From Candidatus Sulfopaludibacter sp. SbA3 (GTDB lineage Bacteria > Pseudomonadota > Alphaproteobacteria > Caulobacterales > Hyphomonadaceae), in the NCBI GenBank assembly GCA_945888325.1, contig CAMDAC010000014.1, positions 1 through 64,000 of the forward strand: a DNA stretch of 64,000 bases, given 5' to 3'. The number at the start of each line of letters is the position of its first letter. The first letter of the stretch is position 1. The notes beneath the pieces are model-generated. The model saw nothing but the letters and a program-made list of their open reading frames with translations. It was not told the origin of the DNA and searched no databases. A program made the position numbers and the translations under genes. Of the stretch, positions 28,793 to 36,907 are shown piece after piece.

Positions 28793-29632
28793 TTAACGGT
28801 CGGACATCAGGACAATGGCGCCCGAGACGATCACGTAGATGAAAAAGATCAGCGCATTGAACAGCGAAATGCCGGCCCCACTCTCGAATACCGCCGAGTT
28901 CTCCCCGAGCGCCACAATGTGTGGTCTTATCGCGCCAGAGAATAAGTAGGACAGATACCCGGCCACCGCGCCGACGCCGAACGTAACCAGGCGCATCAGC
29001 AGACCGACCCGCCGGGCAATCAGTCCTGATGTGTGGATTCCGGCCAGGATGATTGATGTTACGACGACGAACCCGGGAACGGTGTCGGGCGGCAAGTCTT
29101 TCAGGAAATGCAACGGCTGGAAGATCAGGAATGCGGACAGGCTCTGCGCGAACAGGATCAGAAGGAACACGTCAATGTTCCGGTTCATGAACGACAGTTC
29201 GCGGCGCGTGCTGTTGAGTTTCACCGGCTTTGACCCTTTGCCGCCAGCGCCGATCAGGCGGGCGTGAACCGTTCGGACCAGCGTCTCCCATTCGGCTGTG
29301 GTTTCAGCCCAACGCTTGAACCGGATGGTCTGAAGCTCGCCAAACCCGACCGGGGGTTCGACATCCCCGATAGCGACCGGAAGCAGCACGCCCCTCTCAT
29401 TCGCGCGGCTTGCTTCATCCTTCACGAACGGGCTGCGGACCGAGTTTTCCGACCAGATGACGATGACCATTTTGGCAGCGGCGATCGTCTCGGTGATCTG
29501 TTCGCGGAACTGGTCGCCCCCCAGAAGGTCATGGTCCCACCAGACCGACAGACCGTCGGCGATCATGGCTTCGGCCAACAGTCGCGCCTTGGGCAGGTCC
29601 TCGCGCGCGTAAGAGATGAAGATGTCCGCCAT
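28793..29632 (-). CDS. TIR-domain protein with C-terminal transmembrane bundle
   Basis: A 279-residue protein. Residues 1-130 form a TIR domain: FISYARED at the start, GLSVWWDHDLLGGDQFREQI, VIVIWSENS, and SPFVKDE. Glu73 in the last occupies the place of the NAD+-cleaving Glu in enzymatic TIRs. A basic linker follows, then four hydrophobic segments (about 152-176, 185-210, 213-240, 255-277). Bacterial TIR proteins often act in anti-phage or toxin signalling by consuming NAD+, but membrane-tethered TIRs can also be scaffolds. ATG 29632 is preferred over TTG 29644. No partner such as a sirtuin, STING or Thoeris ThsA is nearby. It runs tail to tail with the zinc-ribbon gene. Confidence 0.85.
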   Translation of the reverse strand: MADIFISYAREDLPKARLLAEAMIADGLSVWWDHDLLGGDQFREQITETIAAAKMVIVIWSENSVRSPFVKDEASRANERGVLLPVAIGDVEPPVGFGELQTIRFKRWAETTAEWETLVRTVHARLIGAGGKGSKPVKLNSTRRELSFMNRNIDVFLLILFAQSLSAFLIFQPLHFLKDLPPDTVPGFVVVTSIILAGIHTSGLIARRVGLLMRLVTFGVGAVAGYLSYLFSGAIRPHIVALGENSAVFESGAGISLFNALIFFIYVIVSGAIVLMSDR

Positions 29633-29786
29633 GTCCGCCCCCAACCTGGTCTTCAGTCTGATCCCAGCTTGGCGTGTAACGCCCGCAACCTCCCTTCGTC
29701 ACTCAGGTCTTCTACAGAGACATTCTCACCTGTTCAGGCCATCGCGTTTTCAATAGAAGCGAGACGACCAAGCAAGGCAGATTCTA

Positions 29787-30020
29787 ATGCTCGAAATGCG
29801 ACCCGGCTGCGAACGCTGTGACCGCGACCTGCCGGCCGATGAGCCGGGCGCGTTCATCTGCTCGTTCGAGTGCACCTTCTGCGACGAGTGCATGGACGGC
29901 CCGCTCGACGGCGTCTGTCCCAACTGCAAGGGCGAGCTGGAGCCGCGCCCGATGCGGCGCGGCGCGGCATTGGCCAAGAATCCCGCCAGCACCAAGCGGG
30001 TGTTCAAGCCGGCGGGCTAG
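29787..30020 (+). CDS. DUF1272 family protein
   Basis: A 77-residue cysteine-rich protein of the DUF1272 family: CERCDRDLP, ICSFECTFCDECM and GVCPNCKGEL give zinc-binding Cys pairs. It ends in a basic tail. No function is known for the family. The 154 bp between the TIR start and this gene carries both divergent promoters. Its last 17 bases overlap the convergent DUF2798 gene. Confidence 0.85.
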   Translation: MLEMRPGCERCDRDLPADEPGAFICSFECTFCDECMDGPLDGVCPNCKGELEPRPMRRGAALAKNPASTKRVFKPAG

Positions 30021-30282
30021 CGGCCTTCACGGGCGGCGGCGCGAAGGGCGATTCCACAAAGCGGAGCGCGAGCCTCCGGGCGATCGGCGCGACGATCAGG
30101 ATGGCGGGGTAGGCCAGCATGAAGGCGAGGCCCCAGGAGTGCATCCAGCGGCTGAGATAGTCCGGCGGAAAGTCGATATTCAGCGCGGTGATCGCCCCCG
30201 ACATCAGGAAGCTCATGAAGGTGGCCATGAACAGGCCGAAGACCGGCTGAAACACGCGGACTGGAAGTTTCTTGGACATCAT
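30004..30282 (-). CDS. DUF2798 family membrane protein
   Basis: A 92-residue protein with two transmembrane helices (VFGLFMATFMSFLMSGAITAL and WGLAFMLAYPAILIVAPIARRL) joined by NIDFPPDYLSRWMHS, the DUF2798 pattern. The start may be ATG 30282 or the adjacent ATG 30279. Function is unknown. An inverted repeat lies 20 bp upstream (30303-30319) in an AT-rich stretch that looks like its promoter. Confidence 0.8.
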   Translation of the reverse strand: MMSKKLPVRVFQPVFGLFMATFMSFLMSGAITALNIDFPPDYLSRWMHSWGLAFMLAYPAILIVAPIARRLALRFVESPFAPPPVKAASPPA

Positions 30283-30302
30283 GCAAAACCGATCAGCTAT
30301 AC

Positions 30303-30319
30303 AGTTCCAATATAGAACT
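30303..30319. promoter_or_regulatory. Inverted repeat upstream of the DUF2798 gene
   Basis: AGTTC-caatata-GAACT: 5-bp arms around a 7-nt AT-rich core containing TATA-like hexamers on both strands. It sits between the divergent DUF2798 and thiE genes, 20 bp from the first and about 70 bp from the second. A plausible operator/promoter overlap; no regulator gene is adjacent. Confidence 0.3.
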
Positions 30320-30387
30320 AACGTCAGGAATTTCCAATGGGCGCCCGGCGTTGACTTCCGCCGCCCTCCGCCGCAGAGGCAGCGCCC

Positions 30388-31059
30388 ATGAGCACAGCCC
30401 TTCCGCCCCGCCCGCGCACCCGCCTCTACCTGATCACCCCGCCGCAGATTGCGGATGTGGCGGGTTTCGCGCGAATACTCGAGGCGGCCCTCGGCGCCGG
30501 AGACGTGGCCTCCCTGCAGCTGCGCCTCAAGGGGGCAGACGGCATGATAGATATGCCGGCGACGCGGGAGGTGTCCCGGGCGGTCACCGCGATGGCGCAG
30601 GAAGCGGGCGTCGCCGTGCTGATCAACGACTCCGCCGAGCTGGCAAAGGAACTCGGCGCGGACGGGGTGCATGTCGGTTGGGACGACGGGCCGGTACCGG
30701 CCGCGCGCAAGCTGCTCGGGCCGGATGCCATCGTCGGCGCGACCGCCAAGAACAGTTATCACAAGGCGATGCAGGCGGGCGAGGACGGGGCGGACTATGT
30801 CGCCTTCGGGGCCTTCTATCCCACGGCGACCAAGGACGGCACGGTGCCCGCCGAGCTGGAGCTGCTGCAGGTTTGGCAGGCGGCCATGCTGATCCCCTGC
30901 GTCGCGATTGGCGGCATCACGGTGGACAATGCCGAGCCGCTGGTAACTGCCGGGGCCGACTTCATTGCGGTTTCCTCCGGCGTGTGGGCCCACCCGGACG
31001 GCCCAGTGGCCGCCGTCAAAGCCTTCAACGACCTGCTGGACAGACTCGAGCCGCGTTAA
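30388..31059 (+). CDS. thiE: Thiamine-phosphate synthase
   Basis: Thiamine monophosphate synthase of 223 residues, joining the thiazole phosphate and hydroxymethylpyrimidine diphosphate. It is a TIM barrel with YLITPP, SLQLRLKGAD, VLINDSAELAKELGADGVHVGWDD, IVGATAKNSYHKA, DYVAFGAFYPTATK and CVAIGGITVDNAEPLVTAGADFIAVSSGVW, the standard ThiE landmarks. AGAGGCAG precedes the ATG. No TPP riboswitch is visible in the short leader, and no other thi genes are near. Confidence 0.93.
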   Translation: MSTALPPRPRTRLYLITPPQIADVAGFARILEAALGAGDVASLQLRLKGADGMIDMPATREVSRAVTAMAQEAGVAVLINDSAELAKELGADGVHVGWDDGPVPAARKLLGPDAIVGATAKNSYHKAMQAGEDGADYVAFGAFYPTATKDGTVPAELELLQVWQAAMLIPCVAIGGITVDNAEPLVTAGADFIAVSSGVWAHPDGPVAAVKAFNDLLDRLEPR

Positions 31060-31138
31060 CGCTCCGCGCCTTGACCCTGCGGGCTCAAGGGATTACGCCC
31101 CCGCTCCCGCCCTCAAAAGCGCCCAAGAGCTATTTCTC

Positions 31139-31963
31139 ATGTCGAAACCCTCCCCCGTTGGCGCAGTCATGATCGCCGCTGCGCGCGCCGCTGGGCGCAG
31201 CCTTGCGCGCGACTTTGGTGAAGTTGAAAACCTGCAGGTCTCCCGCAAGGGGCCGGCCGATTTCGTCTCGAACGCGGATCACCGCGCCGAAGACGTGATC
31301 TATGGCCACCTGATGAAGGCGCGCCCCGGCTATGGCTTCGTCATGGAAGAGCGCGGCATTGTGGAAGGGACCGACAAGTCCAACCGCTTCATCGTCGATC
31401 CGCTCGACGGCACGCTGAACTTCCTGCACGGCCAGCCGCATTACTCGGTCTCGATTGCGCTGGAGCGCGACGGCCAGCTGCTGACCGGCGTGGTGTTCGA
31501 TGTCGCCAAGAACGAGATCTTCTGGGCCGAAACGGGCCGCGGAGCGTGGCTGGAACAGCGCAAGCTGCGCGTTGCCACCCGCAAGAAACTGTCGGAGTCG
31601 GTGATTGCCACGGGCACGCCCTGGCATGGCAAATCCGAGGAAGCCCATACCGCGTTCGCCCGCGAGATGCTGGCGATGACACCGGCCTGCGCGGGTATCC
31701 GCCGCTATGGCTCGGCCGCGCTGGATCTCGCCTGGGTTGCGGCCGGACGGTTTGACGGCTTCTGGGAACGCAACCTGAAATCCTGGGACATCGCGGCCGG
31801 CATCGTGCTGGTGCGCGAAGCGGGCGGGCATGTCGCCGAGCTCGACGGCGGCGATGTGATGAAGACCGGCTCGATCCTCGCCGGCAACGAAGACATCGTG
31901 CCGCTGGTGCAGGAACAATTGCGCCTCGCGAGCGCATTCGGGCGGCAGGCCAACATAACCTGA
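31139..31963 (+). CDS. suhB: Inositol monophosphatase family protein
   Basis: Mg2+-dependent phosphatase of the inositol monophosphatase/SuhB family, 274 residues. Metal-site motifs are the MEERG glutamate, VDPLDGTLNFLHG, and the C-terminal SWDIAAGIVLVREAGG. In SuhB-type proteins the substrate is inositol-1-phosphate, and E. coli SuhB also acts in rRNA antitermination. ATG 31139 lies 80 bp after thiE; the longer frame overlapping thiE is rejected. The terminator's left arm overlaps the stop codon. The symbol is by family likeness only. Confidence 0.85.
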   Translation: MSKPSPVGAVMIAAARAAGRSLARDFGEVENLQVSRKGPADFVSNADHRAEDVIYGHLMKARPGYGFVMEERGIVEGTDKSNRFIVDPLDGTLNFLHGQPHYSVSIALERDGQLLTGVVFDVAKNEIFWAETGRGAWLEQRKLRVATRKKLSESVIATGTPWHGKSEEAHTAFAREMLAMTPACAGIRRYGSAALDLAWVAAGRFDGFWERNLKSWDIAAGIVLVREAGGHVAELDGGDVMKTGSILAGNEDIVPLVQEQLRLASAFGRQANIT

Positions 31964-31983
31964 CGCCCCCGTCAGGATTTTTT
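31959..31983 (+). terminator. Terminator overlapping the suhB stop codon
   Basis: Stem CCTGACG / CGTCAGG with loop CCCC, then A and six T. The TGA stop (31961-31963) is part of the left arm. It separates the thiE-suhB unit from the monooxygenase gene 22 bp further on. Confidence 0.88.
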
Positions 31984-32005
31984 GCCAAGCGCAAAAAATC
32001 GCGGT

Positions 32006-33517
32006 ATGAACCGCGCCATGACAAAACCTGACACAGACGTTCTCATCATCGGCGCCGGCCTTTCAGGCATCGGCGCCGCCGTGCATCTCCAGAAGCTGAG
32101 CCCGAAGAAGCGCTACAGGATCTACGAGGCGCGCAGCGCCATCGGCGGAACCTGGGACCTTTTCCGCTACCCTGGCATCCGCTCGGACTCGGACATGCAT
32201 ACGCTGGGTTTTGACTTCAAACCGTGGACTGAGGCCAAGGCCATCGCGGATGGCCCTTCCATCCGGAAGTATGTGAACGACACTGCCGACGAATACGGCG
32301 TTCGCCAACATATCCAGTTCGACACCAAGATCATCGCCGCCAACTGGTCGAATGCCGACCAGGTCTGGAGCGTGACCAGCGAGAATGTGAAGACTGGCGC
32401 GCAGAGCATGACCACCGCCCGCTTCCTGTTCATGTGCGGCGGGTATTACCGCTATGATCAGGGCTACAAGCCGGAGTTTCCGGGCGAGGCGGCCTTCAAG
32501 GGACAGATCCTGCATCCGCAGCACTGGCCGGAGGCGCTCGACTATTCCGGCAAGAAGGTGGTCGTGATCGGCTCGGGCGCGACCGCCATGACGCTAGTGC
32601 CGGCGATGACCGACAAGGCCGCGCATGTGACGATGCTGCAGCGCTCGCCGACCTATGTTGTCTCGCGGCCGGCTGTAGACGGCGCAGCGAACTTCCTGCG
32701 CAAGATCCTGCCCGGCCAGTGGGCCTACAACATCATCCGTTGGCGGAACGTCATGTTCCAGCAGTTCTTCTTCGGCCAGACCCGCAAGAACCCCGAGAAG
32801 GCGCGAGAGCGGCTGCTCGGCATGGTGCGCGACGAGCTGGGGCCCGACTATGACATCGCGAAACACTTCACCCCGGCCTACAACCCCTGGGAGCAGCGCC
32901 TCTGCCTTGTTCCGGATGCGGACCTTTTCACAGCGCTGAAATCCGGCAAGGCGAGTGTCGAGACTGACCATATCGAACGCTTCACCGAGACTGGCATCCT
33001 TCTGAAGTCCGGCAAGGAATTGCCCGCCGATATCATTGTCACGGCGACCGGGCTGAATCTCATCTTCATGAACGGCGTCAACGTATCGATCGACGGCGCC
33101 AAGGTCGATCCCGGCAAGCTGCTGAACTACAAGGGTGTGATGCTGTCGAACGTGCCCAACATGGCAGTAACCTTCGGCTACACGAACGCGTCATGGACGC
33201 TGAAGGCGGACCTGACGAGCGAGTATGTCTGCCGCCTGCTGAACCTGATGGACGAGAAAGGGGCGACCTCGGCGATGCCTTACCTCGCGCATTTCCCGAA
33301 CCAGACCGAGCCATTCGTGGACTTCTCGTCGGGCTATTTCCAGCGGGTGATGGACCAGTTCCCGCGCCAGCACACCGAGGCGCCGTGGAAGCTGCACCAG
33401 AACTATTTCACCGACCGCAAGAACTTGCGCGAGCTGCCCATCGAGGACGGCGTGATGCAGTTCAGCACAGTGGCGGCGAAGGCCGGGAGCAAGCCAGCCT
33501 TGCAGGCGGCCGAATAG
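32006..33517 (+). CDS. FAD-dependent Baeyer-Villiger-type monooxygenase
   Basis: Flavoprotein monooxygenase of 503 residues. It has two Rossmann motifs, GAGLSGIG for FAD near the N-terminus and VVVIGSGATAM for NADPH near residue 190. Between them is FKGQILHPQHWP, which fits the type I Baeyer-Villiger fingerprint FxGxxxHxxxWP. The WDLFRYPGIRSDSDMHTLGF block is typical of the family. Likely substrates are ketones or other lipophilic carbonyls; not predictable here. ATG 32006 or 32018 may start translation; neither has a strong ribosome site. Confidence 0.88.
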   Translation: MNRAMTKPDTDVLIIGAGLSGIGAAVHLQKLSPKKRYRIYEARSAIGGTWDLFRYPGIRSDSDMHTLGFDFKPWTEAKAIADGPSIRKYVNDTADEYGVRQHIQFDTKIIAANWSNADQVWSVTSENVKTGAQSMTTARFLFMCGGYYRYDQGYKPEFPGEAAFKGQILHPQHWPEALDYSGKKVVVIGSGATAMTLVPAMTDKAAHVTMLQRSPTYVVSRPAVDGAANFLRKILPGQWAYNIIRWRNVMFQQFFFGQTRKNPEKARERLLGMVRDELGPDYDIAKHFTPAYNPWEQRLCLVPDADLFTALKSGKASVETDHIERFTETGILLKSGKELPADIIVTATGLNLIFMNGVNVSIDGAKVDPGKLLNYKGVMLSNVPNMAVTFGYTNASWTLKADLTSEYVCRLLNLMDEKGATSAMPYLAHFPNQTEPFVDFSSGYFQRVMDQFPRQHTEAPWKLHQNYFTDRKNLRELPIEDGVMQFSTVAAKAGSKPALQAAE

Positions 33518-33589
33518 ATTTTCTTGCGGCCAGCCGAAAGGCACCCATCTATGCGGGATGGCATTCGCCATTTCCGGATGGAGGGACTC

Positions 33590-33751
33590 ATGTGGCTCTG
33601 GCTTCTGTGGTGGTGCGTTGACGATCATATCGCCAAGGCAGCGGGCGCGCCCGGGATCGGCGAACTGCCGATCTGGGTGCCGCTGATCCTGTCGCTAGCC
33701 TTCTCCTTCTCGCTGGACGGCGCCATCGACCGCGCCCGCAAGAAAGCCTGA
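33590..33751 (+). CDS. Small hypothetical membrane protein
   Basis: A 53-residue protein: a Trp-rich hydrophobic start (MWLWLLWWCVDDHIAK), a polar loop, a second helix (PIWVPLILSLAFSFSLDG) and a basic tail. ATG 33590 has GGAGGG upstream; ATG 33551 in the same frame would add 13 polar residues. No family recognised. It lies 72 bp after the monooxygenase and could be co-transcribed. In 33752-33810 there is a small imperfect hairpin and nothing coding. Confidence 0.5.
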   Translation: MWLWLLWWCVDDHIAKAAGAPGIGELPIWVPLILSLAFSFSLDGAIDRARKKA

Positions 33752-33810
33752 GACCCAGATTTGTCGCAAATTCTGGCGCTCAACCGGTGGCCACTTGAGC
33801 GGAATTTGCT

Positions 33811-35643
33811 CTAACGCTCCGTGAACTGAAGTTCGGCGAGGCGCGCATAGAGGCCGCCTTTAGCGACCAACGTGTCGTGCGTGCCTTCCTCGACGATCCG
33901 GCCGTGCTCCATCACGAGGATACGGTCTGCCCGGCGCACGGTCGACAGGCGGTGCGCGATGACGAGCGTCGTGCGGCCCGTCGCGGCATTCTCGATGGCG
34001 CGGCGCACGGCGGCTTCGCTCTCGGAATCGAGCGCGGAGGTCGCCTCGTCCAGCAGCAGCACGGGTGCATCGCGCACCAGCGCGCGGGCGAGCGCGATGC
34101 GTTGGCGCTGGCCGCCGGACAGGCTGCGCCCCTTCTGGCCGAGCGGGGTCGCCAGGCCGTCTTTCTCGTCGAGAAAGCCCATGGCTTCCGCCATGCGGGC
34201 GGCCTGCTCGAGGATCGCATTGTCGGCGTCATCGCGACCGAAGCGGATATTGTCGGCGGCGGTGCCGGTGAAAAGCGCGGACTCCTGCGGGGCATAAGCG
34301 AAGCGCCGGCGCCAGTCGCGCGGGTCGGCTTCGGTGGCCGCCACGCCGTCCAGCCGGATGGCGCCGCCTTGCGGATCGAACAGGCGCAGCGCGAGGCGGA
34401 ACACGGTCGTCTTGCCCGCGCCGCTGGGGCCGACCAGCGCGACGAACTCGCCGGGTTTCACCTCCAGCGAAAAATCCTCCAGCGCCGAGGCATCGTCTTC
34501 GCCATAGTGGAAGTTTACATGCTCGAACGAGAGCGCCCCCTTTCCGGCCGGCGGCATCGGTTTCGGGTGGGCCGGCGCGGCAATCTCCGGCGTCTCGCGG
34601 AGAACTTCGGCGGCGCGGTCCGCGGCGCCGGCGGCGCGCATCACTTCGCCGTAAACCTCGGCCAGCATGCCGAGGCCAGAGCCGGCATAGGCGGCGTACA
34701 TCACCATGGAGGCAAGATCGCCGAAACTCATCTCGCCGTTCGCGACCGAGCGGGCACCGAGCCAGAGCACGCCGGTGAACCCACCGAACAGGAGCACGGA
34801 CACGAGCACGATCATCAGCGCCCGCGCGCTGGTGCGCTTCATGGCGGCGGCGAAGGTAGCTTCGATGGACTCAGCGAAGACCGACAGCTGTCGATCCTCG
34901 CGGCCGTAGGCCTGGACGAGTTCGATGGCGTCGAGCGTCTCGGCGGCTTCGGCGCCGGCATCGGCCAGGCGGGACTGGGCGCGGTTCGACATGTTCCGGA
35001 TGATCCGGCCGATGCCCATGACGGGGAGGATCGCGACTGGCAGCATCGCCAGCAGGGTGAGGCCCAGCTGCCAGTTCACGGCGATCATCAGGCCGAGGGC
35101 GCCAATGGTGGTGATCAGGGTCCGGGTGGCCAGCGAGGCGGAGGAGCCAAGGAAATTCTCGATCAGCGTCACGTCAGCCGTCAGGCGGGAGACCGCCTCC
35201 CCGGAGCGCATTTTCGCGTGATAGGCCGGCGAGAGGCGCAGCAGGTGGGCATAAAGGTCGCGCCGCAGGTCGGCGGCGATGCGTTCACCAAAACGGGAGA
35301 CGAAATAGAACCGGAAGGCGCCGAGCACCCCTGCCCCGACAGCGGCGGCGAAGACCCAGAGGAAGGCTTGGTCGATCAGCCGGAGCAGCGCGCCCGGGTC
35401 TGGTCCGGCGGCCTGGCCGGCATCAGCAGCGCGGCCCAGCAGCATCGGGATGGCGAGGCTGACGGCCGCGGCGGCAATCAGGAAGACCAGCGCGACGCTG
35501 ACCGTTATCCAGTGGCGGCGGACATAAGGCCACAGCAGCGACAGCGGCTTCAGGCTGCGCCCCTTCGGACGGCTCAGCGCTTCCCCGCCTTCGGGCAGGG
35601 TTGTGCGGCGATCATCCGTGATCTGGGTGCCCGAATCGGCCAT
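33811..35643 (-). CDS. ABC exporter, fused permease and ATPase (MsbA/LmrA-like half-transporter)
   Basis: A 610-residue half-transporter. It has a six-helix exporter domain (about 45-340), then an ATPase domain with Walker A GPSGAGKTT (about 404-412), Q-loop YAPQESALF, signature LSGGQRQRIALARAL, Walker B VLLLDEATSALD and the switch IAHRLSTVRRAD. It works as a homodimer in the inner membrane; relatives export lipids, lipid A or drugs. The cytoplasmic N-terminus is polar. The gene is divergent from rpmE over 175 bp. The substrate is not determinable. Confidence 0.92.
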   Translation of the reverse strand: MADSGTQITDDRRTTLPEGGEALSRPKGRSLKPLSLLWPYVRRHWITVSVALVFLIAAAAVSLAIPMLLGRAADAGQAAGPDPGALLRLIDQAFLWVFAAAVGAGVLGAFRFYFVSRFGERIAADLRRDLYAHLLRLSPAYHAKMRSGEAVSRLTADVTLIENFLGSSASLATRTLITTIGALGLMIAVNWQLGLTLLAMLPVAILPVMGIGRIIRNMSNRAQSRLADAGAEAAETLDAIELVQAYGREDRQLSVFAESIEATFAAAMKRTSARALMIVLVSVLLFGGFTGVLWLGARSVANGEMSFGDLASMVMYAAYAGSGLGMLAEVYGEVMRAAGAADRAAEVLRETPEIAAPAHPKPMPPAGKGALSFEHVNFHYGEDDASALEDFSLEVKPGEFVALVGPSGAGKTTVFRLALRLFDPQGGAIRLDGVAATEADPRDWRRRFAYAPQESALFTGTAADNIRFGRDDADNAILEQAARMAEAMGFLDEKDGLATPLGQKGRSLSGGQRQRIALARALVRDAPVLLLDEATSALDSESEAAVRRAIENAATGRTTLVIAHRLSTVRRADRILVMEHGRIVEEGTHDTLVAKGGLYARLAELQFTER

Positions 35644-35818
35644 CTGGCAGCTCTACTCCCTTTTCGGGCCCGGTTCAGCCGCCGAATCCCTGCGGGCGCC
35701 TCTTGCGGCGCCTGAGCCTTTCACATATACGGCCCACTTCGATTTCAGGCTGAGACATGCCAGCGCACCCGGGTGCGTCAACCCGGTTTGACCAGACTAT
35801 AGGAAAGAGGCCAAGGCC

Positions 35819-36037
35819 ATGAAAAAAGAAGGCCATCCCGATTACCACTTCATCACGATCGTGATGACGGACGGTACGGAATACCAGACCAAGTCGACCT
35901 ACGGCAAAGCCGGTGACCGCCTCGTGCTGGACATCGACCCGAAAGTGCACCCGGCCTGGACCGGCGGCGAAGGCAAGTCGCTCGACCGCGGCGGCCGCGT
36001 CTCGCGCTTCAAGGACAAGTTCAAAGGCTTCGTCTAG
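35819..36037 (+). CDS. rpmE: 50S ribosomal protein L31 (zinc-free form)
   Basis: Ribosomal protein L31, 72 residues, a bridge component between the subunits. It starts [12 protein letters not shown], has [13 protein letters not shown] and [13 protein letters not shown], and ends [16 protein letters not shown]. It has no cysteine at all, so it is the C-minus type that does not bind zinc, expected to serve when zinc is low if a C-plus copy also exists elsewhere. GGAAAGAGG precedes the ATG. A bidirectional terminator follows. Confidence 0.95.
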   Translation: MKKEGHPDYHFITIVMTDGTEYQTKSTYGKAGDRLVLDIDPKVHPAWTGGEGKSLDRGGRVSRFKDKFKGFV

Positions 36038-36071
36038 GCGCTCCGGCGCTTCTGAGATGTGTCGCGTAAGG

Positions 36072-36099
36072 AAAGCCCCGGCCCATGGCCGGGGTTTTT
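36072..36099 (+). terminator. Terminator after rpmE, possibly bidirectional
   Basis: Eight-bp stem CCCCGGCC / GGCCGGGG with a 3-nt loop, flanked by AAAG on the left and TTTTT on the right. The mirrored A and T runs mean it could also end the minus-strand glycosyltransferase transcript that stops at 36104. Confidence 0.92.
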
Positions 36100-36103
36100 C
36101 TGT

Positions 36104-36907
36104 TCAGGCCCGAAGTTTCAGGGCGAGGCCGATGAAAGGGACGGCGGCTTCCACGATCAGGCGTTCGAGGGGCCCGCGTGCAAACTTGCGGAAATAGCGC
36201 GCGAGGCTTTTGGCCTTGTGCCCGGCGACGAAGGCGGAGGGCACATCCGAGGTCGAGCCATAGTGCAGGGCGCCGGCGCCGGGTACGTAAAGAATCGCGC
36301 CGCCGGCCTCGAGGGCCCGGCGGCAGAGGTCCACATCCTCGACATGGATGAAGTAGCCTTCGTCAAAGCCGTCGAGCAACTGGAAGTCTTTCGTCCGTAT
36401 CAGGAAGAAGGCGCCGGAGATGGCACCAACGCGAACCGGTCCCGGCGGGGGCGGTTCGTGCTCCAGCGTCCAGCGGCCGAGGCCGAGCGCGCGGGCGAGC
36501 GTCAGCGTGTCGCGGCGGGCGCCGCGCTCCTCCCTGCCCTTCAGGTCAAAGATGCGCCCGCCCGCGATGGCGGGAGACGGCGCGCCGCCCAGCGCGGCGA
36601 CTAGTGGGCGGAGCGCGCCGCGCTTGATCACGCAATCCGGATTGATGACGAGAAGATGATCGCTCGCGGCAAGACACGCTGCAGCATTGACGCCGGCGCC
36701 GAAGCCGGGATTGGGCAAGCGCAGGATCTGCGCCTTGGGCGTTGCTGCCACAAAGGCGTCGAGCCAGGCCTCCGTACCCGGAGGATTGCCGTTGTCAGTG
36801 ATGACGATGGCGGTCACATCCGGGTCACCCTTCAGCGCATACAGGCATTCCACCAGGCGCGGACCGGTATGATATGAAACGACCAGCGCCGTGACCGTCG
36901 CCGTCAT
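36104..36907 (-). CDS. Glycosyltransferase family 2
   Basis: A 267-residue GT-A fold glycosyltransferase. The nucleotide-sugar site is at ALVVSYHTGPRLVECL and IVITDNGNPPGTE. The DxD-like metal site is in LVINPDCVI, followed by GAFFLIRTKDFQLLDGFDEGYFIHVEDVDLCRR, the acceptor/catalytic block of rhamnosyltransferase-like GT2 enzymes. It acts at the cytoplasmic face of the inner membrane on a lipid-linked sugar. Its ATG overlaps the stop of the upstream O-antigen-ligase-like gene (ATGA), so the pair is translationally coupled. Confidence 0.88.
   Translation of the reverse strand: MTATVTALVVSYHTGPRLVECLYALKGDPDVTAIVITDNGNPPGTEAWLDAFVAATPKAQILRLPNPGFGAGVNAAACLAASDHLLVINPDCVIKRGALRPLVAALGGAPSPAIAGGRIFDLKGREERGARRDTLTLARALGLGRWTLEHEPPPPGPVRVGAISGAFFLIRTKDFQLLDGFDEGYFIHVEDVDLCRRALEAGGAILYVPGAGALHYGSTSDVPSAFVAGHKAKSLARYFRKFARGPLERLIVEAAVPFIGLALKLRA

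Noticed and set aside
30320-30387. TPP riboswitch before thiE
   Set aside because: The leader is too short and lacks the CTGAGA and ACCTGAT core sequences.
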